From the NCBI GenBank assembly GCA_002332715.1, contig DDBE01000208.1:1111-22467 (forward strand): a stretch of DNA of 21,357 nucleotides, written 5' to 3'. The notes under the pieces were generated by a model. It made no database searches. It saw only the letters and a program-made list of their open reading frames with translations, and was not told the origin of the DNA. Source of the stretch: Flavobacteriales bacterium UBA2040 (GTDB lineage Bacteria > Bacteroidota > Bacteroidia > Flavobacteriales_D > Crocinitomicaceae). Shown here one piece after another: positions 6,913 to 15,045 of this stretch; position 1 is the first letter of the stretch, and every line of letters starts with the position of its first letter. A program made the translations under genes and the position numbers.

Positions 6913-7590
6913 TTACACTTTTAAGTAATCTTTAAAACTTTCCTCTGCGTATACCTTATCCTGATTCACATTCGCCCAAATGGTTTGCATAAATTCCTTC
7001 TTATTTTCAACTGCACCGAAAGGCATGTTTAATTGAAGATCATCCTTGTAATTAAAATGTAGTGTTTCTTGATGAACGAATATTTTACGTAGCCCAAGAA
7101 AATAAAGTGCTTTAACTTCTCTGTCGGCTAAGACAACGGCTTTTTTTGTAATTCCAATTCTCCAAGTTTTACTGAACCATGAAAAAAAAGAAGTGAAGAG
7201 AATTTCGAGTCCACCAATACCATATGCCAATGGGATCGGCCATCCCTGTGGACAAATTCGATACAATCCATAGGCCAAAGAAAACAAAGTCAGGGCTTCT
7301 AAAAAGTTATATAGAAGAATTCGAACTTTTCGTTCCTTACTCACCTCTTGGTTCCAAAAAAATTTTTGTTTTTGATTGAGAATTTGCATTCCAGTCCAGC
7401 GTTTTAGGCTTCTTCGGATGAGTATGACAAACAATAATGCTGCTGCAACCCAAAAAATAGCTTGTTGGTAAGGGATTTGTCCACCGGTTGTTTTCAGCAT
7501 ATCGATGGGTAAATCTCCACCTATGAAAATGCATATCAACATTATAGGTAATGTAACCAGTAATAGGAAGATGTTGGTGATTTTATTCAT
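6913..7590 (-). CDS. Small integral membrane protein, unknown function
   Basis: A 225-residue protein with about four predicted membrane segments (residues 6-24, 43-59, 91-110 and 117-136). A hydrophilic C-terminal part of about 85 residues begins WRIGITKKAVVLAD and has a mixed, probably beta-rich composition. I do not recognise the family. The ATG overlaps the end of the DUF349 gene by 8 bases, and both belong to one minus-strand operon with the PfkB-type kinase. No terminator hairpin is evident downstream. Confidence 0.75.
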   Translation of the reverse strand: MNKITNIFLLLVTLPIMLICIFIGGDLPIDMLKTTGGQIPYQQAIFWVAAALLFVILIRRSLKRWTGMQILNQKQKFFWNQEVSKERKVRILLYNFLEALTLFSLAYGLYRICPQGWPIPLAYGIGGLEILFTSFFSWFSKTWRIGITKKAVVLADREVKALYFLGLRKIFVHQETLHFNYKDDLQLNMPFGAVENKKEFMQTIWANVNQDKVYAEESFKDYLKV

Positions 7591-9283
7591 TCGGAATCAG
7601 CTTCAATTTGCGTTTTAGGTCTTCAATACGCATAACGTTCTTTTCAATTTTCACTTCGAATTCTTTTTTCATCGCGTCAGCCCCTTTTGAACGACCGAAG
7701 AATCCGAGGTTGTTTTCGAATTGAATATTTTCTTGCTTGATGGCATCGATTTGTCTGCGGATATCAGATTTTTCTTTGTCTAAAAGTCGTCCAGCGTTTG
7801 GTGAAGCTTTGAAAGTGTCCATTTTTGCTTGGAACATCACTTTTTCTTTCTCCGCACCTTCCAATTTCAATTCATCGTAATGTGTATCCAAGGCTTTTTT
7901 GAAATCAGCGTACACATTGTCTTTCTGCTTGATTGGAACGTGTCCAATTGCGTTAAACTTTGTCGCAAATTCTTTCAAGTCTTGAATTCCTTCTTTTTTA
8001 TCGTCACTAATTTTGTAAGCAATGATTTGGTCAATCAGGGCTTGTTTTTCATGAAGATTCGTTTCGTTTTCCTTGTCTTTCTCATCAAATTGAGCTTGAC
8101 GAGCACTGAAGAAAACATCACACGCAGCACGGAATTCCTTCCATAATTTTTGTTCCGTTCGGTGTCCGGTATGACCGATGGTTTTCCATTTTTTTTGAAG
8201 CTGAATCAATTTATTTGAAGCTTCTTTCCAATCTGTCGACGAATTGATTTCTTTCGCCTGATCGATCAAATTTTGTTTGGCTGTTACCAAATGCTTGCTC
8301 TCTTCTCTGATAACGTCAAAGAATGCTTTTTTGGCATTAAAGAAAACATCACACTCTGTTCTAAAATCTTTCCAAACTGCTTCGTTTTCTTTTTTAGGTC
8401 CGAAACCAATTTGTTTCCATTCCTCTTGTATAGCAAGAACCTCCTTCGTTTTGGCTTCCCATTCTTTCGAATTGGTGTATTCTTCCGTACCTTGAATAGT
8501 CGTTTTTACTTTTTCAATCAGCTCCTTTTTCTTGTCGATGTTGGCCGATAATTTCTCACGACGAGCATCATAAAAAGTATTGATTTTAGCATAAACAGCT
8601 TTCACATTATTCCAATATGCTTCCTTTATTTTTTCCCATTCACCTTCGGTTACCGGTCCAATCTCTTCCCACTCATTTTGCAATGATTTCAATTGCGTTT
8701 CGGTTTCCTTCATCGAATCTAAAGGAATGAGGGCTTGAATTTTTTGAATTACCTCCAGTTTCAACTGTTCATTTCTGTGGTAGTCGTGCTCCTTCAACTC
8801 TTTGTAAATCTTCATGTTGTAGAAGAAACTTTCCAATAGTTTAGAGTATTCGGCTTGAACATCATCCCTTTTTTCACGTGGAATATCGCCTGTTTCTTTC
8901 CACTTTTCGTGAATTTCTTTGTGCGCGTTGTATGCTTTACCGATATTTTCTTCGTTCTGAATTACTTTAGAAAGTTGTGAAATAAGTGATTTTTTGGTTT
9001 TTAAATTGTTCTCTTGAACTTCTTTTTTCAAGTCCACAACATCTTTTCGTTTCATTTGAAAGATACGAGCAATTTCGTAGAATTCCTCTTTGATTGGGTC
9101 GATTTCTTTGTTTTCTTCCACTGGTTCTCCAGCTTCCAACAAAGCTACTTGACGCAAACGTTCTTCTTCAATCAAAAAATCTTCAAATTTCGATTTCAGT
9201 TCATTTACCTCACGACTTACTTTCAAAACTTCTGGATTTTCAACCAAAGTTTTTAAGTTTTCTAAAAATTCTACTTTTTCCAT
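7583..9283 (-). CDS. DUF349 repeat protein, coiled coil
   Basis: A 566-residue, highly charged, almost wholly helical protein. A motif W-K/E-x-I/T-G recurs near residues 128 (WKETG), 205 (WEEIG), 289 (WKQIG) and 366 (WKTIG). A degenerate fifth copy, FNAIG, lies near 443. This gives a period of about 80 residues, the hallmark of tandem DUF349 domains. Two units also share CDVFF(N/S)A, encoded by an identical 15-nt stretch (8109-8123 and 8340-8354). The ATG at 9283 is preferred over a TTG at 9301 because it lies 10 bases after the pfkB stop. There is no signal peptide or membrane segment, so it is probably cytoplasmic. The biochemical role of DUF349 proteins is not clear. Confidence 0.9.
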   Translation of the reverse strand: MEKVEFLENLKTLVENPEVLKVSREVNELKSKFEDFLIEEERLRQVALLEAGEPVEENKEIDPIKEEFYEIARIFQMKRKDVVDLKKEVQENNLKTKKSLISQLSKVIQNEENIGKAYNAHKEIHEKWKETGDIPREKRDDVQAEYSKLLESFFYNMKIYKELKEHDYHRNEQLKLEVIQKIQALIPLDSMKETETQLKSLQNEWEEIGPVTEGEWEKIKEAYWNNVKAVYAKINTFYDARREKLSANIDKKKELIEKVKTTIQGTEEYTNSKEWEAKTKEVLAIQEEWKQIGFGPKKENEAVWKDFRTECDVFFNAKKAFFDVIREESKHLVTAKQNLIDQAKEINSSTDWKEASNKLIQLQKKWKTIGHTGHRTEQKLWKEFRAACDVFFSARQAQFDEKDKENETNLHEKQALIDQIIAYKISDDKKEGIQDLKEFATKFNAIGHVPIKQKDNVYADFKKALDTHYDELKLEGAEKEKVMFQAKMDTFKASPNAGRLLDKEKSDIRRQIDAIKQENIQFENNLGFFGRSKGADAMKKEFEVKIEKNVMRIEDLKRKLKLIPNE

Positions 9284-9293
9284 TATTCTGCAA

Positions 9294-10223
9294 TTAGACA
9301 AGAGTTTCGTTCATCGTGAAACTCGATAGTGCAACAAATTTTTGTATTCTTCGGGTGATATCTTCATTGGAAATTGTAGTCAATCTTTCTGTACCAAATT
9401 TTTCACAACAAAAAGAAGCCAACGCCGAGCCAACGATGATCGCTCGTTTCATGCTCTCGAAACTGATATCGCCAGTGCTTGATAAATACCCCATGAATCC
9501 ACCAGCAAATGTATCGCCAGCGCCAGTTGGATCAAAAACTTCTTCCAAAGGGAGGGCTGGAGCGAAGAAAACTTCATCTCCGTGAAACAAAAGTGCTCCG
9601 TGTTCACCTTTTTTGATGATCAAGTATTTGCAACCCATTTTGCGAATTACTTTAGCTGCTTTCAACAAACTATATTCTCCAGAAAGCTGGCGAGCTTCTT
9701 CGTCATTAATGATCAGTAAGTCCACTTTTGAAATTGCTTTTTTCAAATCGTCAAGAGCGATATCCATCCAAAAGTTCATGGTATCCATAGCCACCAATTT
9801 AGGCCGAGTGGTTAATCGGGCGATAACCGTAGACTGAACTTGCGGCGATAAATTACCCAACATCAAAAACTCCGTTCCTTGGTAAGACGCAGGAATGATT
9901 GGGTCAAAATTTTCAAGCACATTCAACTCAGTCACCAATGTATCACGAGAGTTCATGTCGTTGTGATATTTCCCGGACCAGAAAAATGATTTTTCACCTT
10001 CTTTAATCTGAAGTCCTTCAAGATCTATATTTCTACTTTCTAAGGTATCCAGCATTTCTTGTGGAAAATCGTCACCGACAACTGCACAAATCTGTTGATT
10101 TTTTTCGTAGAAAGATGCCGCCAAAGCGATATAGGTTCCCGCACCTCCAATTATTCTATCTGTTTTGCCAAAAGGCGTTTCTATCGCATCGAACGCGACA
10201 CTTCCAACTGTTAATAAACTCAT
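9294..10223 (-). CDS. PfkB/ribokinase-family carbohydrate kinase
   Basis: Cytoplasmic kinase that phosphorylates a sugar, nucleoside or related alcohol using ATP. The 309-residue protein has the N-terminal GGAGTYIALAASFY segment (26-40) typical of PfkB signature 1. Signature 2 is DPTGAGDTFAGGF (231-243), in which Asp237 is the catalytic base and GAG forms the anion hole. IINDEEARQL (171-180) and LIIKKGEHGALL (201-212) are further family blocks. Substrate cannot be assigned; an adenosine, ribose or fructose-type kinase is possible. It is the first gene of an operon with the DUF349 and membrane-protein genes, transcribed from the promoter just upstream. Confidence 0.92.
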   Translation of the reverse strand: MSLLTVGSVAFDAIETPFGKTDRIIGGAGTYIALAASFYEKNQQICAVVGDDFPQEMLDTLESRNIDLEGLQIKEGEKSFFWSGKYHNDMNSRDTLVTELNVLENFDPIIPASYQGTEFLMLGNLSPQVQSTVIARLTTRPKLVAMDTMNFWMDIALDDLKKAISKVDLLIINDEEARQLSGEYSLLKAAKVIRKMGCKYLIIKKGEHGALLFHGDEVFFAPALPLEEVFDPTGAGDTFAGGFMGYLSSTGDISFESMKRAIIVGSALASFCCEKFGTERLTTISNEDITRRIQKFVALSSFTMNETLV

Positions 10224-10241
10224 TCTTTAAATTTTGCCCCG

Positions 10242-10272
10242 CAAAGATAGGTAAAATGGGCAAAGCACCGAA
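10242..10272 (-). promoter_or_regulatory. Promoter of the pfkB-DUF349 operon
   Basis: On the minus strand TTCG (one mismatch to TTTG) is followed by 19 nt and TATCTTTG (10242-10249), 18 bases before the ATG. It is divergent from the promoter of the SGNH-MBOAT operon. Confidence 0.7.
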
Positions 10273-10322
10273 TTTTGTGGATAGTTTCATGATGTAAAGT
10301 TCCTGCGTTTAGATTCTAAGTG

Positions 10323-10330
10323 TATTTTTG
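10323..10330 (+). promoter_or_regulatory. -7 box of the SGNH-SGNH-MBOAT operon
   Basis: TATTTTTG matches TAnnTTTG and ends only 9 bases before the ATG at 10340. No good TTTG lies 19 nt upstream (TTCC instead). If used, the mRNA would be almost leaderless. Confidence 0.5.
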
Positions 10331-10339
10331 TAATTGAAA

Positions 10340-11791
10340 ATGAACTCATCAAATTCACTTCGGGTTTTGGTTTTTACGGCTGGTGTAGCTGCAATATTGG
10401 CTGTGATGTCTTTATTAATGCCCAAAGACGGAGTTTCAATTGGCGATGTAAAATTGAAATTTCTTTCAGCTGAGCAAATTGTATCTGCTAAAAAGCAAGA
10501 AATAAAAGATATTTCGTCAATTGTTTCCAATGTAAACACAAAGGAAACCGAGGAAAAGAGACTTATAAAGCATAAGAACATCACCAATGGAGGTGTTGGT
10601 GCTCCTCAAATAGTGAATTATGAGATGAATAGAGCATCTCAATTTTCACTGTCGTCCACTGGTATGAAGGCCTTGCGAAATTTTTTTAAGAAATTAGAAC
10701 GAGCAGCGGTTGATAAAAACAAAATTCATATTCTTCATTTTGGCGATTCACAAATTGAAGGCGATCGTATGACGAGTTTCATTCGTCAGCGAATGCAGGA
10801 GAAATTTGGTGGCTACGGTCCAGGGTTGATTGCAGCGAATAATATTTACCCCACGCTTTCTTACCGCCAAAGCTATTCGCCTAATTTTGTACGTTACACG
10901 TGTTTCGGAGGTGCTAAACTGAGCAATAAACAATATGGTGTAATGAATTCTGCAGCACGGTTCACTTCTGAGAGTGTGGACTCCAATGCAACCGTTCAAG
11001 ATGCTTGGATAACGATTGGCCCTGATAATCGTGCACATAGTAGGGCGCAAAGCTTCAATAAAGTTAATATGTTTTACAATTCGTGCGAAGTGTCTTGTTT
11101 GCTGCAGGTTGAGAGCAATGGCAAAATAATACATGAAGAATATTTGGTGACCGACGGCAATTCACATGTTGTAAAATTGGTGTTTGGACGAACCCCTGAA
11201 TCATTAAAATTCAATTTTAAAAGTGTGAAAAGTCCAAATATTGTTGGCTTTTCGTGTGAAGGCGATTACGGCGTTCAAGTAGACAACATCGCCATGCGTG
11301 GTTCAAGCGGCACATTTTTTGGTTCAGTCAATAGAAATTCATTTAAAAAGATGTTGAACGAGCTGAATACGGAACTAACAATTTTACAATTTGGCGGTAA
11401 TTCGATGCCTTATTTAAAAGATAGTGCGGCAGTAAGAAAAGAAGCTAGATATTTCAAAAGTCAAATTCAAACTTTAAAAAGTTTGAAATCAGATATGGCG
11501 ATTATCATGATTGGGCCAAGTGATATGTCGAAGCTTAAAAATGGAGTATATGAAACATATCCATTATTGGAATATCATATCTCTCAATTGAAAAAAGCAG
11601 CATTGAGTGCAGGAGCCGGATATTGGAATTTGTTTGATGCCATGGGCGGAAAAAATTCGATGCCAGCTTGGGTTGAAAAAGATTTAGGGCGACCTGACCA
11701 TGTCCATTTTAGTATAAAAGGAGCAACAATTGCGGCTCAATTATTTTATGATGCATTTATGTCTGAATACTTAAAATTTGAAGGAAAATGA
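10340..11791 (+). CDS. SGNH/GDSL hydrolase-like envelope protein, first of a pair
   Basis: Predicted envelope esterase or acetyltransferase of the SGNH fold. At 483 residues it has a hydrophobic N-terminal segment (about 7-28, signal anchor or signal peptide). All four SGNH blocks are recognisable: block I HFGDSQIEGD (Ser137), block III FGGNS (Asn near 354), and block V DHVH (Asp453, His456). About 215 residues separate block I from block III. This insertion is beta-rich, as in SGNH proteins carrying an inserted jelly-roll. The C-terminus GxxIAAQLFYDAF matches the next gene's product. ATG at 10340 is preferred over an in-frame TTG at 10334. The stop overlaps the next start (ATGA). Partnered with the MBOAT protein, it may pass an acyl group to an envelope glycan (inference). 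Confidence 0.85.
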   Translation: MNSSNSLRVLVFTAGVAAILAVMSLLMPKDGVSIGDVKLKFLSAEQIVSAKKQEIKDISSIVSNVNTKETEEKRLIKHKNITNGGVGAPQIVNYEMNRASQFSLSSTGMKALRNFFKKLERAAVDKNKIHILHFGDSQIEGDRMTSFIRQRMQEKFGGYGPGLIAANNIYPTLSYRQSYSPNFVRYTCFGGAKLSNKQYGVMNSAARFTSESVDSNATVQDAWITIGPDNRAHSRAQSFNKVNMFYNSCEVSCLLQVESNGKIIHEEYLVTDGNSHVVKLVFGRTPESLKFNFKSVKSPNIVGFSCEGDYGVQVDNIAMRGSSGTFFGSVNRNSFKKMLNELNTELTILQFGGNSMPYLKDSAAVRKEARYFKSQIQTLKSLKSDMAIIMIGPSDMSKLKNGVYETYPLLEYHISQLKKAALSAGAGYWNLFDAMGGKNSMPAWVEKDLGRPDHVHFSIKGATIAAQLFYDAFMSEYLKFEGK

Positions 11792-13110
11792 TTTGGCGAA
11801 TTAACATATTCTTGGCGTTCATCCTTTCTTCCAGTCAGACTGGGTCATTGGCGCAGATAGCACCGTTTGGCGATTCCTTAGCTGCTTTCCATCCACCTAA
11901 AATTAGTAGTCTGGATAGCTCCTATTTGAAACGATACCCAGTTGTCGATTTCGATTTGAATTATTTTCAATTTTACACGGAAGAAAGTCACAACTGGGAA
12001 ATTTTGTTCGAAAAAATGAGCAAAATGAAAGAAACGAAGCAAGGGAAGTTGAATTTTTATCATGCTGGAGGTTCACATTTGCAAGCAGATATCTACACAC
12101 ACGAAGTAAGAACGAAATTTCAATCACAAAACGAATTACTAGAAGGCGAACGAAATTGGGTTTTCCCGTATGACCTTGCTAAAACGAACAATCCTTGGAA
12201 TTATGAATTTACCTCGCCGAATTTCTGGAAAAGGTACCGAAGTGTGGTGAAAGACCAAGCTAATGAAGCGTATGGCTTGTCAGGGATTAAAATCTCATGT
12301 TCTGATTCTATTTCATCGATGAGTTTTAGTTACGACAAAACCAAAGTGAAACCCGTAATTCAACGGATTCGAATTTTTCACAACAAAGGTGTATTTCCTT
12401 TTCAATTGGATTGGAAGGAGCAAAAAGACAATGTTGAACATATTATCACAGACACAATAATTGGTTTTACAGAAGTCAAGTTTAAAAGACCGTTTATAAC
12501 GTTTGAAGTGGAATTTGAACGAACGATTCCAATTGCGTACGAACTTGAAATCTATGGTCTTCAATTGATGAATTACTTTCCGGGTGTTTCTTATTCGAAT
12601 ATTGGAACAAACGGAGCAGCCTTGTGGAATTATTTGGCTTGTGCTCGTTTAGAGGAAGAGTTGAGAATGACACCACCGGACTTTTTTGCTTTTTCAGTTG
12701 GGACAAATGATGGCAACGTCCCACCAGAATCATTCGATCCAGAGGAGTATAAAAATAATTTAGAACGTTTGATGAAGATTGTTCTTCGCACGAATCCCGA
12801 ATGCGCTCTGTTATTGACTGTGCCCAACGACTCTTATTTTCACCGGAGCCATTTGAATCCAAATATCGCTAGAGAAAGAACGGTTATTCGGGAGCTTGCT
12901 CAAAAATACAATTGTCCAGTATGGGATTTATATGGAATAATGGGTGGTTTAGGTTCATCTAAAACATGGTATATGAACAAATTAATGCAAAAAGATTTGG
13001 TACATTTTACAAAAGCCGGTTATCATTTGAAAGGTGATTTATTTTATGATGCTTTTGAAAAAGGCGAAAGACAATTTGAAACGCGCAAAATCAAAACTGC
13101 AAAAAACTAA
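11788..13110 (+). CDS. SGNH/GDSL hydrolase-like secreted protein, second of a pair
   Basis: A 440-residue protein with a signal peptide (about 1-22, ending SLAQ). Block I reads HAGGSHLQAD, so the usual GDS is GGS, keeping Ser96 but replacing Asp with Gly. Block III is GTND (305-308) and block V is DLVH (Asp403, His406). As in its neighbour, block I and block III are split by about 200 residues, here including IQRIRIFHNKG. Both proteins also share WxLxxxMGG and LFYDAF near the C-terminus. The pair is therefore probably an old tandem duplication. The GDS at residues 28-30 is outside the fold and is not the active site. Translation is coupled to the upstream gene by a 4-base overlap. Export suggests it acts outside the inner membrane. 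Confidence 0.85.
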   Translation: MIWRINIFLAFILSSSQTGSLAQIAPFGDSLAAFHPPKISSLDSSYLKRYPVVDFDLNYFQFYTEESHNWEILFEKMSKMKETKQGKLNFYHAGGSHLQADIYTHEVRTKFQSQNELLEGERNWVFPYDLAKTNNPWNYEFTSPNFWKRYRSVVKDQANEAYGLSGIKISCSDSISSMSFSYDKTKVKPVIQRIRIFHNKGVFPFQLDWKEQKDNVEHIITDTIIGFTEVKFKRPFITFEVEFERTIPIAYELEIYGLQLMNYFPGVSYSNIGTNGAALWNYLACARLEEELRMTPPDFFAFSVGTNDGNVPPESFDPEEYKNNLERLMKIVLRTNPECALLLTVPNDSYFHRSHLNPNIARERTVIRELAQKYNCPVWDLYGIMGGLGSSKTWYMNKLMQKDLVHFTKAGYHLKGDLFYDAFEKGERQFETRKIKTAKN

Positions 13111-13134
13111 AAGGTGGAAAGTTGGTCGCGTTTC

Positions 13135-14970
13135 ATGGATGTTTTTTCTTTAAGTTTCGATGATGCGTCTCCATTAAACTTTGTTCAACTTAATTTCTGG
13201 ATATTTTTTTTGGTGGCGATCAGCGTCTACACCATTCTTGATTTATCCAAGAAAACCAAAACCAATGCCTTTTATATCACAATTGGATTGGCAATTGTTG
13301 GTGTTTTAGGAATAACAATCAGTGCCATTCAAAGCGGTTTTGGAAATTTCGAGTTCAAACTCACAGTACTTGATTGCTGGTTGATGTTTATCGCTGGTGT
13401 ATTTTTCCTATCGCGATTCAAAGAGAAATTTTGGGTAAGGAGCTTCTTCTTGACCGTTATCAGCTTCTTCTTTTATTTCAAATCATCCGGCTTATTCGTT
13501 GTTTTATTGGGCCTTAGTTTAGTGGTGAATTATTTCATAGGCAAGAAAGTATTTGCCTCCGAAAAGGAGGGAACAAGAAAGTGGATTTTAGCTTTGGGAA
13601 TCGTATTTAATGTAGGAATACTCTTGTATTTCAAGTATGCTTATTTCTTTACTGAGGCATTCAACACCACCTTCGCAACAAACTTTGAACCGATAAACCA
13701 TTTTGCACATTGGGCCAATGGATTCTTCGGAGAAGGAACTTTTATTGAACGGATTTTGCTTCCCGTCGGTGTGTCTTTTTTCACTTTTCAGAGTATTTCT
13801 TATAGTGTAGATATATACCGAAAAGAGATTGAACCCGTCAAAAGTTTCTTCGATTATTCATTTTTCGTCACCTTTTTCCCTCAACTCGTTGCAGGACCAA
13901 TCGTTCGGGCAAAAGACTTCATTCCTCAAATTAGAAAGCCGTACGAACTCGACAATACAGATTTCAGTTGGGCGATTGTTCAAATCGTCAAAGGATTAAT
14001 AAAAAAGATTGTTTTAGCAGATTACATCGCCATACATTTCATTGATCACATTGCTGAAGCTCCAGAAATGTTCCCAGGATTTGTGAGCATTTTAGCCATG
14101 TGGGGATATTCCTTACAGATTTACGGCGATTTTTCTGGCTATACCGATATTGCAATTGGGCTTTCCAGATTGATGGGATTCAATATAAAAGAGAATTTCA
14201 ATTCACCTTACAAAGCCTTGAGTGTGGCCGACTTTTGGAGAAGATGGCACATTTCCTTGGGTTCATGGTTGCGTGATTATTTATACATTCCTCTTGGCGG
14301 AAACCGTCGTGGTGGTTTAGGAACTTATGTCGTGTCAACTATCATTTTCATTTTCTTAATTTTTATAACGAAGTGGTATGCTTTGATATTTGTTTATATC
14401 GGCATGCTCATCATTTATACCTACGGTTGGCTTTTTATCAAAGATTTTAATCGTTTGGTGCATAGAGATTTGAATTTATTGATAACTATGGTTATAGGAG
14501 GATTGTGGCATGGTGCAAGCAAGAATTTTGTTATTTGGGGAGCACTAAATGGTATTGCATTGGTGATTTACAAGTATTGGAAGAAGATTAGCCCATATAA
14601 GGAAAACACATCTGGTCTCTCTCGTTTTTGGAAGATTTTTATCACCTTTAATTTCATCACTTTCACGCGAATTTGGTTTCGTTTAGAAGACGACGACCTG
14701 CCACTGCAAATGTTGAATCAAATTGTACATCATTTCGATTTTTCTTGGACAGTATTTCTTGAAGTAATTTCTACCTATTGGAGTGCATTTGCACTTATTG
14801 TAATTGGATTTGTACTTCACTGGTTGCCTGGAGCAATTAAAAAAGGATGGGAACTACGATTTGAAAAAATGACCTTACCCTTAAAAGCACTATCTGTTGC
14901 ACTTATCATCTTTTTAGTCTACCAAACAGCTGTTGATGGAGGTAAACCTTTCGTTTATTTCCAGTTTTAA
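13135..14970 (+). CDS. MBOAT-family membrane O-acyltransferase (AlgI/DltB type)
   Basis: Integral membrane enzyme expected to move acyl groups from a cytoplasmic donor across the inner membrane. The 611-residue protein has about ten or more hydrophobic segments. It shows the AlgI/DltB core: PVGVSFFTFQSISYSVDIYR, FFPQLVAGPIVRA, IYGDFSGYTDIAIG, and ADFWRRWHISLGSWLRDYLYIPLGGNR (given here as consecutive family motifs). The conserved His of WRRWH (372) and the catalytic His of GGLWHGAS (459) are present. About 55 residues with two extra hydrophobic stretches separate GGNRRGG from GGLWHG. A GTG at 13114, four bases after the previous stop, is an alternative start giving 618 residues. It is third in the SGNH-SGNH-MBOAT operon; the acceptor is unknown. 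Confidence 0.9.
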   Translation: MDVFSLSFDDASPLNFVQLNFWIFFLVAISVYTILDLSKKTKTNAFYITIGLAIVGVLGITISAIQSGFGNFEFKLTVLDCWLMFIAGVFFLSRFKEKFWVRSFFLTVISFFFYFKSSGLFVVLLGLSLVVNYFIGKKVFASEKEGTRKWILALGIVFNVGILLYFKYAYFFTEAFNTTFATNFEPINHFAHWANGFFGEGTFIERILLPVGVSFFTFQSISYSVDIYRKEIEPVKSFFDYSFFVTFFPQLVAGPIVRAKDFIPQIRKPYELDNTDFSWAIVQIVKGLIKKIVLADYIAIHFIDHIAEAPEMFPGFVSILAMWGYSLQIYGDFSGYTDIAIGLSRLMGFNIKENFNSPYKALSVADFWRRWHISLGSWLRDYLYIPLGGNRRGGLGTYVVSTIIFIFLIFITKWYALIFVYIGMLIIYTYGWLFIKDFNRLVHRDLNLLITMVIGGLWHGASKNFVIWGALNGIALVIYKYWKKISPYKENTSGLSRFWKIFITFNFITFTRIWFRLEDDDLPLQMLNQIVHHFDFSWTVFLEVISTYWSAFALIVIGFVLHWLPGAIKKGWELRFEKMTLPLKALSVALIIFLVYQTAVDGGKPFVYFQF

Positions 14971-15045
14971 TAATCGATTCAATTATATTCTTAATATTGT
15001 GTGACAAATGTGGCGGTGATTCGTCTAGAAGAATAAAAAAGCTAT

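Noticed and set aside
8109..8354. 15-nt direct repeat inside the DUF349 gene
   Set aside because: It encodes the same CDVFF segment in two tandem protein domains, so it reflects domain repetition rather than a DNA element.
11869..11877. GDS motif near the N-terminus of the second SGNH protein
   Set aside because: It lies about 65 residues before the fold's block I (GGSH) in a non-conserved region just after the signal peptide, so it is not the active site.
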